64,000 nucleotides of DNA from Adiantum capillus-veneris. Taxonomy: Eukaryota; Streptophyta; Polypodiopsida; Polypodiales; Pteridaceae. Both the position numbers and the translations under genes were made by a program. The DNA is taken from assembly GCA_014529385.2 (NCBI GenBank), contig CM043944.1:66542895-66606894 (forward strand). Reading direction: 5' to 3'. Positions 10,665 through 19,959 of this stretch are shown one piece after another. The notes beneath the pieces were generated by a model. The model was not told the DNA's origin. It was given only the letters and a program-made list of their open reading frames with translations, and searched no databases. Numbering within the stretch: position 1 is the first letter of the stretch; every line of letters starts with the position of its first letter.

Positions 10665-11164
10665 TTTCTGAGAGGGTTTAGAATTAGGGATAAACATGAT
10701 TAAATCCGCTGATTGGGGTTACTTTTTGCTTAGGGTGGTCAACAGATTGAGGTCACCTGATATGTCACCATCAAGATATTCTCTAGAGTGATGTAAGAGG
10801 GGAGGGTAAATGCTAATTTTTTTGATTGTGACACATGGGGATAAGGCCTTGACCAGCATTTAAGAGCAGGTAAGGTGGCTGTTGAAACTGGAGGTTCTGC
10901 ACATGTCAGGGGGGGACGTGCGGGGGGGAGGTGGCAGCTGGGTCCTCCTGAATATCAAATTCTCAAAAAATCCTCAACCATGGCTTCTTTTGACATGTGT
11001 TCTTTGAAAAAATCAGCATGTCTCTTTTCAACTCAAAAGTCTTTATCCCTGTTGACTCACCTTTACCATAAGAATTTTCCTTTTTCTCCTCCTGTAACTG
11101 CATTGTTGATGCTCAATCACTGCTTCTAGTAAAAATGAACTGTTACCTACCAAATACTTATGGT

Positions 11165-11303
11165 GCAGTAAAAAATATTTACCATGGATAAAGAAAGTTA
11201 CTGTAGGTAAAAAGTGATTTGTATTTACCATGTAGGTGAAAAATATTTACTATAGGTAAAAAATATTTACTGTGGTAAAAAATATTTACTGTCGGTAAAA
11301 AAG
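11165..11303. repeat. short tandem array in G1 5' LTR
   Basis: The same 20-base-unit array as at 2745-2883, with the TTTAC/GGTAAA pairs preserved and a few base changes. Confidence 0.7.
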
Positions 11304-11586
11304 TGAAAACGGAGTCTGCTGTGCTGTGAGTCCACACGAACATCCTCGTGTAAATTTCACTAGAAATTCACACCTAGAATGGGCTATTCTGTAAGATACA
11401 GGTTGTGGGCATGCATAAGAGCTCATTCCCACGTATCTTCTGTCCATGGCACTTTTTACTCTTTGGTGCTTGTGAAGTAGATTTTTCTTCTCTTTCGAGA
11501 TCCCTTGGACTAGAGTATCCTCATCTCCCCAAAACTGACTGTGCCTTTATTGCATCTTCAGAAGGGGTCCTAAAAACCATGCATCA

Positions 11587-11591
11587 CGTTC
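11587..11591. repeat. target-site duplication of G1 (right)
   Basis: CGTTC directly after the right LTR end ATGCATCA, matching 1632-1636. Confidence 0.9.
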
Positions 11592-12007
11592 GTAGTAGCT
11601 TCCTCAAGTTGCAAAGGCTTGCTGTGGGCGTAGGTAGAATAGGTGGCAAAGATGGGGGTATAGGTGTAGAGAAGCCTGGTGCTATTTGAAATCCTACCAA
11701 AGTAAGAATGCTCGTGCGGATGTCAAGGGAGAAAATGATGTCTTTTTCTTCACTTTGGGCTGCACTCATGTTGGAGGTGTGGTTTTTGTGAATAGTGTGA
11801 GCAAGATGCATCTTGTGCCTTGCTTTTATCTTTGCGGGGATGATGAGAAATGTAAATAGTTTGAGTAGGTAAAGAGGGTCTTACCACCTCTTCTATGCTA
11901 ACAATACAACACCCAAGCAAGAGTGTCTTGATGACTTGCGTCAAGCTTTCTTGAAGCTCCTCCTCTTCGGTGGTCCATTTCAAGAATTCAAGAAGCCACT
12001 CATCCAT
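11592..12007 (-). pseudogene. G0 leader ORF0, N-terminal part
   Basis: The minus-strand frame at 11750-12007 starts MDEWLLEFLKWTTEEEEL and continues to a hydrophobic-acidic block (LLLGCCIVSIEEVV), matching MDEWREDFTNW.TEEEE and LLPGCSVIEIQEV in G1. A second frame at 11592-11811 leads on to the G1 insertion point. Together with 843-1631 this is one leader gene of G0 cut in two by G1. It starts about 70 bases from the LTR end. Confidence 0.65.
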
Positions 12008-12055
12008 AAAGATAAATAAACATGTCAGTATTGTAAATAGAAGGTTTCAAGAGCC

Positions 12056-12076
12056 CTCCTCAGTGGGGGCACCAAA
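12056..12076 (-). other. primer-binding site of G0
   Basis: On the minus strand TTTGGTGCCCCCACTGAGG follows the LTR end CGCCTCTCA, identical to the G1 site through the first dozen bases. Confidence 0.7.
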
Positions 12077-12888
12077 TGAGAGGCGAATTTGCAAGATAGA
12101 ACTGGTGGCCTCAACACAAGGGCTAACACATGACGGCCTCACCATGAAAGGAAAACAAAAGAGACACCACATAGCTTGAAATACGGCTAGGGTGCAATGA
12201 CAACACTATACAGCACACCATACACCATGTCACACAGTTGAACATGCTATGAATTGTGGTATGAGGTGGTAGAGAAAGAAGTGGAGATAGATAGTGAGAG
12301 TTGCGAATGTAGGTGCATGGACTACTATTCACACAAGAGGTGGCAAACCCGCACACCAATACATGCAAATCAAGAACAAAACAACCCTAAGGTGGCGAAC
12401 CCGCACACCTTTACATACAACGCAAAATAATAAACAACTATGTGACATACTCACAAATCCAGCACAATAGAAAGAATTACATAACGAAAAGAGTAGATTA
12501 TTTGTGGGGAGAGATAATGGATAGAGAGGGACAAGAGAGGAAGGAGGAGACCATGGGTGCCTCGTCGATGGGTGGAGATGATGTCAAGGAGTGGTGTGAG
12601 GGTAACCTTCACTCTTGTTGAATGTCGAATCCTCCACTTCAAATTGTACCATGGCGTAGCAATTGATGATGATGGAGGTGGAATATGTGTTGATGAGTAG
12701 CTTTTGTGTGCATAACCTCCTTACCATTATGGTGTGATGGTGTCTCCCAATGCTCTTTTACATGGACTAACACTTCTAGCTATATTAGGAGTGTGGAGGC
12801 ATGGTGCCTACATCTCAAAATGCTCATAACTTCTAATAATGTAGAGCTTGTGTTGTGGTGAGAGCGTTGTTATTTTGGTGATAGAGAC

Positions 12889-12903
12889 CCCTCCTTATAT
12901 AGG
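12889..12903 (-). promoter_or_regulatory. TATA box of G0 LTR
   Basis: CCTATATAAGGAGGGG on the minus strand, in the same context as the TATA boxes of the G1 and G3 LTRs. Confidence 0.6.
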
Positions 12904-13829
12904 AAAAGAGGGTGGGAGTTTTCTATATTTTATTGAGATGTGACCCACACCATGTGACTGTGGGGAAGAGAGAGATGGAGGGGAAAAGAGAGTAGACGAA
13001 TGGGGTTTTTACAAGGTATGCTAGTTGTAGCTAGCTTATTTGAGAGAGGAGAGAGGGTTTTTTTACAAGAGGTTGCTAGAGGTGGTTTGTCATGTGAGAA
13101 GATAAATCCGCCGCTTATAGCCGTAGTGGCTCTATCTTTGGCCAAGACTTCATTTATTGTGGCTTTGTTTCTCTCACTCGTGCCCTAGATTTCAAATCTA
13201 GAGTAAAAGTATACAATGATTTTGTGTTAACACACAAAAGAGTGATTATGAGGGTGTAGGTGGAGTAAAAGATGATTACAAGGTTGATGTTGTCATTTGT
13301 AATTGATGAACGTAGGCATGGCCCACCTAATTGGCGCTTTCGTAACTTGATGCTTCGCTCGGACAAGCCTCCCTTGCTTCTTGTCGATTGTAGTGGTCGT
13401 AGTCGAATGCTTTGCAGTTGTCACAATGGTCGTCACTTCATTAAAGCCGTTGGCGTGCAACGCGTATACACGAGAGCATGTCCATCTGTGCAAATTGATG
13501 ATGGATGTAACCTAATTATTATGGGATTATGGGCTGATTTGTGAGAGTGTTTGGTCGTGATTATGAGAGTGGGGTGTGTGTTGATGGTAAGTTGTGTAGG
13601 TGAGTGTGTGTGTGTGTGTATGTGTGTGTGTTGATGGTAAGTTGTGTAGATGAGTGTGTGTGTGTATGGCTGAAAAACAGCAATTGTTAGCTATGGAGAG
13701 CTTGGGAAAGACATGAGAGTGAGAGAGAAGAGTGTGTGTGTGTGCATGTACTCTATGTGTGCTGAAAATTGACAGTTTTTAGCTTTGTATGTGTGTGTCG
13801 AGGGAGATAAAGTTTTTTTTTGTTGGTCA

Positions 13830-13830
<1 letters not shown>

Positions 13831-13868
<38 letters not shown>
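13831..13868. repeat. GA microsatellite
   Basis: A near-perfect AG run inside the G0 LTR. Similar runs occur at 33261-33293, 50443-50479, 60199-60225 and 62169-62211, mostly in LTRs of the same group. Confidence 0.9.
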
Positions 13869-13875
<7 letters not shown>

Positions 13876-14100
13876 AAAGGGACAAAAAAGTGAGAAATTC
13901 AGACACGAGAGACAGTGAGAGGTAGAAGAAGACAAGGAGAGGCAGGGCTCCATGGATGGAAGAGGACAAGGTGGAAAGAGGTGATAATGAGAAGGAGGCC
14001 CCCTTTATTTTCCTTTGTAAGAAGGTGGTTGCCATGGTTGTACAAACCATTGAGTGCCCTCTTATTTATTAATATAGTTATCCATTATTTTGAAAGTGGA

Positions 14101-14839
14101 TCCCTTTGAGGAGAAAATAAAAGAGGGAGAAAAATGATTACGAGTGGCTCCACCGGTACTTGAGGACAAAGGCTCCTTACCATGCAAGATTTTCTGCTTT
14201 GATGAAAGCTTTTACTGGAGATTTTGTTTATCTAGATTCTCAAGTGATGTTCACACGCCCTGTGCTTGAAATATGTTTTTTAATAGAAGAGGGGGGGTTT
14301 CCATAGAGAGAGGTGGGTTGATTTCAAACGTCAGCCCTCAAAACCAAATGTGGTAATGACTATAGTGTCTAAATCTTTGGAGGTACCCTTTAGGGAGTTT
14401 CCAAAGTGAAGCATTGACATGATTGACTAAACAATGTTTTTGAAAACTAAAATTTTAAAATGGGTAGAAGAGTTAGGTGGGATGGTAAAAGGCGGGGACA
14501 TTCCCAGCAGGCAAGAACTGCTCCTTAGAAGGCCGCCTAGCGAGAACAGCTACACTGGCAATAATTATAGCAATTACTGTAGTAACTCTGTAAGCCGTTC
14601 TAGACTTTTAGCTTCATAAGATTTTGGCTTTCAACTCTATAATGACTTACTCCTGCAATCAATCCTCAGAATTCATCTGAGCTTAAAGCCTGTTGTACAC
14701 TATACTGATTACCTTTGTACTACTGATCTGAATCTATAATACCATTCCCAGTCTTTGATTCTGTGTCTTCCATTTGAGTATATTATTCTAGTTCAGCTCT
14801 CTATTTTAGTCCAATACTTAATTCCAATCCTCACTAATT
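14101..14839. other. unassigned sequence before element D
   Basis: Between the G0 LTR and the leader of gypsy D. A run of about 50 open plus-strand codons at 14151-14306 (RTKAPYHARFSALMKAF at its start) looks coding-like but matches nothing I know. The rest shows no gene. Confidence 0.4.
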
Positions 14840-15536
14840 GAACCGCCTAGATAATCAGTACCTCTGAACTCTAACACTAGAATAGCTATCTGAAGAGACC
14901 AGCTCTCATTCCATTTTGGTGATCACGGTGGCTAGAGTTGATTTCTCTTAGACCAATAAATTTTGTCTCCCAGTTAGAACTCTTAGCTACCAACATGCGT
15001 CCCAATGTTAGTTGTGGCCGAAAATCGTCAACCCAGTTTTGCACTGATTCCACACGAGTCGACCCTATTCTAGAAGTTTCAATCATAGAGTCTCATACTA
15101 AGAGGGACCTTCAGAGTGAGACTGAGGCTCAAGAGGATCAGATTAATGTTGAAGAGACCAGAGACTCTCAACATTCCAGTCACTAACTGAACCGCCTAGA
15201 TAATCAATTGCTTTGAACTCTAACACTAGAATAGCTTTCTGAAGAGACCGGCTCTCATTCCATTTTGGCGATCATATGGATAGAGCTGATTGCTCTTAGA
15301 CCAGAGAGTTTTGTCTCCCAGTTAGAATTCTTAGCTACCAACATGCCTCCCAGACTCAGGCATGACCGAAGATCGTCAACCTAGTTTTGCATTGATTCCA
15401 CACAAGTCCACCCTATTCCAAAAGTTTCAGCAATAGAGTCTGATACTAGGAGGGACCTTCAGAGTGAGATTGAGGCTGAAGAGGAGCAGAGTAATGTTGA
15501 AGAGGCCATAAACTCTCAACATTCTAGTCACTCAAG
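14840..15536 (+). repeat. 349-bp tandem duplication in leader of element D
   Basis: Two adjacent copies (14840-15188 and 15189-15536), both starting GAACCGCCTAGATAATCA and ending near TCAACATTC.AGTCACT. They differ by scattered substitutions, so the duplication is not recent. The unit includes a coding-like tail (SEIEAEEEQ) leading to the gag of element D. Confidence 0.85.
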
Positions 15537-16443
15537 GAGGAGGAGGGTTGAGCGTGAGGAACACAAAATCAGGACTCAAGGTTTTAGGTCCACACAAGAC
15601 AAATGAGGCCATAGATAGCAAAGGCATGCATCATAGTACAAGCAAGAAGGCCAAGGTAGAGACTAAGACTGAAACTAAAAAGGAAGGTCACTGGGATGCC
15701 AACACTGATCATTTTACAAGAAGTCATCCAGACGCAGTCAGGCTACCAAGACTGGAGGAACCAAAGATGATACATACATGCATGATTAGAGTGCTTCCAT
15801 CAAGATCTCTTTTCCAATTTTCGAAGGCCGAAAATTAGACGATCCTAATTTTCACATTCAAGTCTTTGAGCAATATGCTGAATTACAGCATATTGACGAA
15901 GATGATTTGGGATAGTATTTTCCTCAAAGATTGAAGGATGCGGCAAGAAAATGGTATTACCACTTTCCATCTTGCCAGCTTAGGTCTTACAATAAATTGA
16001 CCAAGGCTTTCAGGCTTGAGTACTCAGACAATAGAGGCAATGAAGAAATTCTTCGTGAGGTGGACATTATCAGGCAAGGAAATTGTCTATAAGAAGCTAT
16101 GTGGAAAATATCAAAGAGTTGACCAAGCAAATGCGAGAACCACCTTCAGAAAAAAGACTAGATCATGTATGGTTTTTAAATGGAATTTGAAATAATAAGC
16201 TGAGAGGGAAAGAGGTACCTACATCCACAAAGAAGTTTAATGACTTGGTGCAAAGAGCTCTGAAGCTCGGGCAGCAAGCCACGAAGGAGCAAATCCATAT
16301 GAAGCGGAGGTGTAGCAGTAGAAGCTCTTCTACGGAGAATTCCAACTCCAGTGAGACTTCCAATAGTTCTAATAGTAGTCCAGATAAAAAGAGAAAGGAC
16401 AAGGCTAAGAAAGGGTCTTGGTCCCAAAAATCGACGAAATGGC
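15537..16443 (+). pseudogene. gag: gypsy D Gag remnant
   Basis: Broken plus-strand frames. 15840-16090 reads as a Gag core (NFHIQVFEQYAELQHI, then LKDAARKWYYHFPS, LTKAFRLEY), followed at 16200-16443 by a serine-rich, basic tail (SSSSTENSNSS...KKRKDKAKK). Stops near 15839 and 16092 and frame changes make it non-functional. No zinc knuckle, protease, reverse transcriptase or RNase H follows; the frame runs almost directly into integrase sequence, so an internal deletion has removed most of pol. Confidence 0.7.
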
Positions 16444-16460
16444 CAGGTTGACCAAACCCT

Positions 16461-17490
16461 GATAGCGGATGTCCAAGTTTCTACAAGACTTGTGATATAT
16501 GTCAGAGAATGGGTAGACCAATAGCAGCCAATATGATTCGACTCACTCTAGTACAACCACTGGGAGTATTCATGAAATGGGGTGTGGACTTCATGGGACC
16601 ATTCAAGAAGGTCTCTCCAAGGAAGAATCGGTACATCTTGATGGCTATCTGTTATAACACTATATGGGTAGAGGCCAAGGATCTTCTAGATAATACTTCC
16701 AAGTCCATTGATTTTTTTTTGTTTGAAAACATTATCTGCTGCTATGGATGCCCCATTGAAACTGTGTCTGATCAAGGGACACATTTCATTTATGATACAA
16801 AGGAAATTTTGATGGAGATGGGAAATTGAGTCCGTATTATCCCAAGTGCAATGGTCAAGTAGAGAGTAGTAATAAAACCATCAAGAATATTTTGACCAAG
16901 ATTGTTGAAAAGGAGCCACACAAGTGGGATATCAAGCTCCAGACTGGTCTATGGACCTACACAACAGCGTGGAAAGTCACCACTAGAATGACACCTTTCA
17001 GAATGGTGTGCCTACTGAATTTGTAGTTCCCAGTCTCAAAATGGCAATTGAATATGGATTAGATTTTAATCATAATCTCAAACAAAGACTGGAGTTCTTA
17101 TTGCAATTGGATGAGTTACCACAAAGAGCCATGCTAGAACAAGGGATTGTTCAGCAACGCCAAAAGCATTGGCATGATAAAAGGATAAAGGTTAGGGAGT
17201 TTCAGAAGGGTGGCTTAGTTTTGCTATATCAGTCCCAACTGGGCCCTAAGAAATTGAATTTGAAGATAGCTTGGACTAGTCCATTTGAAGTTGATTTGGT
17301 ATTTTCAAATGGCACAGTGAGGCTGAAAGACTTATCTTGATTACTACTGCCAAGTGTTTATAATGGGGCCAAGATCAAGTTATATTATTCTAATGACAAG
17401 GAGACCTCTAGAGGTGATGATACTAGTATTCCAGGTACTAATGACCAGGGATTGTCAGATCCGGTTGTTCTAAATCTTTTCCATGTCTGC
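16461..17490 (+). pseudogene. pol: gypsy D integrase remnant
   Basis: It starts within the zinc finger (TCDICQRMG). The core shows KWGVDFMGPF (first Asp), TVSDQGTHF (second Asp) and, after a frameshift near 16829, YYPKCNGQVESSNKTI (Glu). A second break near 17026 leads to the C-terminal domain (VREFQKGGLVLLYQ, SPFEVDLVFSNGTVRLKDL) and a short tail up to about 17490. The lineage differs from G1 and G3: QVESSNKTI replaces LVEKVNGLI. Dead copy. Confidence 0.85.
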
Positions 17491-18108
17491 CTAGTATAAA
17501 AAACAATAAAGTCTCATTATGACAAACTAGTGCGAGTGACAGAGCTAGTGGAGTTTCAGAATCAGTACCAAATTCTATGGGAAAAAGGGCCAATTGGAAT
17601 GAATGTGTTAATAATTAAGGAGATTATTGTACAACATGGCTAATGCATGTGTGCCACATCACCACCGGTGCACATTCTCTAGGAACGGTAAGTAGTGGAG
17701 CATTTATGGCACGTACATGTATAACAGTGAGGCGTATGGGCACTCTTCCTCACAAGTCTCACTGACGACTACCTGCTATCACGCACTTGCCCATCGCCAA
17801 GATCCAAGAGCTCTTCGCTCCAACCTAAACCTTCCTCGTCTCAACAGATTCTACTTGATCCTATCTGACACTACCTGATACACCTCTGTGCGGTTAGGAT
17901 ACACATGTAAGCCTTCTTCCTCTATAGCTTCGTAGTCATCGTAGTGTATGGGTCACAAGAAAATGTCAGAGAAGATGAAAGACACAGTGGATGAGACTCT
18001 AGCAGTCATTACTTATATTAAGGCCTCCCTACCACTCATTGCATACATCAAGATACAGAGATATGTGTTTAATGATCAGGAAGAATTTGTTACCATATAC
18101 ACGTGGTA
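17491..18108. other. no gene seen
   Basis: About 600 bases after the integrase tail. They may hold the 3' end of element D, but I found no polypurine tract or matching LTR. Confidence 0.4.
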
Positions 18109-18303
18109 GTGATGTGTGTGAACACACTAGGACGGTCCGGGGTATTTTTTTCTCTCTTTAGGAGGTTTTTTCACCGTGTGCATTGTATATACGCTCATCA
18201 CTCTAGGGCTATCTATCTTTTCATTGCACTCTCTATTGTGTGCCTTGAGTTTCCTTCGTCTTCTCCAAGCTTTGTGTGTTTTCCTGCAACCCTAATTCCA
18301 ACA
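18109..18303 (+). repeat. copia-type LTR end (partial or short)
   Basis: The sequence ends CCTAATTCCAACA directly before a tRNA-Met-type primer site, as in many plant copia elements. A TGTATATAC box lies near 18187. The left boundary (TGATGTGTGTG) is a guess, since no partner LTR is visible. Confidence 0.55.
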
Positions 18304-18320
18304 ATTGGTATCACAGAAGG
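18304..18320 (+). other. copia primer-binding site
   Basis: ATTGGTATCACAGAAGG, close to the standard TGGTATCAGAGC complement of initiator tRNA-Met, with two or three differences. Confidence 0.7.
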
Positions 18321-18648
18321 TTGCATCCTCCTGGGCTTAGTCGCCAGTAGCTCCAGCACACACGTGCTCATTTTCTCCGATTTCAGTGAGCTTTGGTGAG
18401 CATTCACAGGTTGACAAAATTTTTGGGACTTAGTCTACTCAAATTTTTGGTTCGGGATCATTTCGGCCTCTATTTCCACTATAAAGAAGTCTGCACATGC
18501 AATTTTTTCATTTAGTACATAATTTTTGTCAATGGTGTTTTCTACATAACAGGTCCTATACAGTCTATTGCAGGTTGTGCTATATAGCACATGCTAGTCT
18601 CACTGAGTTTCTCCAAATTTTGGGTAGTTTTCACATAAAGTGCATATA

Positions 18649-19736
18649 TTTCCCATCGCTGACAACAACATAGATGTCTTCAAGATGTTTGATGTTGAGG
18701 ACAGGCTGGATGGGTTCAATCACTCTATGTGGGCTTACATGATGCAACATGTTCTTGTGTCAAAGGGTGTTTGAAATTTTGTGTAGGTCAGTGATATGAA
18801 TCCTGGTTCTGAGGATGTAGGCGATGTTGAGGATGTTGTTGGTCTTGCTGCATGGATTGCTGCTATAAGAGTTTTTTTCCCTATGGCAGAACAAGCTCGT
18901 TGGGATGTAAAGGATGCCCAGGCTCATGCGTTGATTGTGTTACCTGTGAAGTGCACCATTACTCCTCACGTTCGCTCAACAAAATTTGCAAAATAGGTTT
19001 GGGATATCTAGCCGGTCTCTATGCAAGGCGCAATGAGGCTAAAATTGCTTTGCTGCGTAAGGAGCTAGAATCAAAGATTATGCATGAGGAAGATGATATG
19101 GACACTTTCCTTGCTAGTGTCAAGGATATCAATGAGCAACTTATTTTTGTAGGTGAAGTCATTTCAGACAGCTCCCTTATGCAGACTGTTCTTGATGCCT
19201 TACCAGATTATTACCAGACTTTTGCTAGTACTGGAGACTTATCACCCAAGGAAATCCTAAAGTTGTCAAGTTTGATGCATTATGCACATTGTTGTTTGCA
19301 AGAATCACTTTCCAAAAAAAACAAGACTAGGTAGCGTGCAACTGAACAGGCTTTTATTGCTTCTCAAAGAAAGGGTGGTAACAACAATGCGGTGACTTCT
19401 TATGGTTCTACTGTGAGTGGCAAAACTTTTGTTCCTAATTATTCTGCTAGCAATAATTCGCCTATAGATTCTAGTGATAAGGGCAAAAAGAAGATGCGTT
19501 GCCATTATTGTAAAGCTAATGATCACTTGATCACGCAGTGTCCTAAGTTGAAGGCCAAAGAGGCTAAGAAGAAAGAGGGTGGTTCCACTGCAAATGTTGG
19601 TTCCACTACAAATGTAGCCATTGTTGAGTCTTATATGAGAGGAGACTGTGATGCTGATGTTGATGCAGAATGGGCTTTTAGTGATGAGTGCACTTACAAT
19701 CCTGTTGTCCATGATGATTGCACTGACAACACTTAA
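18649..19736 (+). pseudogene. gag: copia Gag
   Basis: Plus-strand copia Gag. LDGFNHSMWAYMMQHVLVSKG is followed by two in-frame stops, then DAQAHALIVLPVK. A frame change near 18995 leads to LYARRNEAKIALLRKELESK and the UBN2-type stretch INEQLIFVGEVISD. After a stop at 19332 comes a CCHC zinc knuckle CHYCKANDHLITQC and an acidic end at 19736. It lies about 330 bases after the primer site. No copia protease, integrase or reverse transcriptase follows, so pol has been lost or replaced. Confidence 0.85.
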
Positions 19737-19959
19737 AGGCACAAAGAAAGAAGGAAAAATCACATATCTGGGCACCCCTGAAGTGCTGACAAGAATAGCA
19801 TATCAGCTATTGGAATGGCAAATAATTTTCCGCCAGCCCCAAATCAGAACACATGGATTGTATCCATGCAACCTTCTCTAAGAACCACACATTCATCAAA
19901 GAGAGTATATAAGTGAGACGAAGAATCTGGCGAAAGCTCCCACAAAGCTCAGCTCAGAC

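Larger units (their letters stand above)
1637..11586 (-). mobile_element. complete Ty3/gypsy element G1 (Tat/Ogre-like)
   Basis: A full element read on the minus strand: 5' LTR 10055-11586, primer site, leader ORF0, gag-protease, reverse transcriptase, RNase H, second RNase H, integrase, polypurine tract, 3' LTR 1637-3166. The LTRs start TG and end CA, the element is flanked by CGTTC, and total length is 9950 bp. The dual RNase H order and the extra leader ORF point to the Tat/Ogre branch. The LTRs differ by only a few percent by eye, so it is fairly young, but pol carries several stops and at least two frameshifts. It is inserted into the leader ORF of G0. Confidence 0.92.
10055..11586 (-). 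repeat. G1 5' LTR
   Basis: This 1532-bp partner of 1637-3166 carries the same TATA region, 20-base array and U5 motif (10149-10163). Scattered single-base differences and a few short indels separate the two copies. Confidence 0.92.
12077..14100 (-). repeat. G0 5' LTR (outer end uncertain)
   Basis: It begins on the plus strand with TGAGAGGCG right after the primer site. It contains a degraded U5 motif (GAGACACCACATAG, 12158-12171), a minus-strand TATA box, and long GT- and GA-rich tracts at 13600-13670 and 13831-13868. The partner LTR is not in the window, so the right end is estimated from where the LTR-like composition stops. The ORFs that can be drawn here are not conserved and I do not call them genes. 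Confidence 0.55.

Noticed and set aside
13272-13544. 90-codon plus-strand ORF
   Set aside because: It lies in the G0 LTR, overlaps an equally long frame on the other strand, and has no recognisable domain.
14434-14619. Possible host exon (61 codons)
   Set aside because: No homology or splice context; it lies in leader-type sequence of a retroelement.
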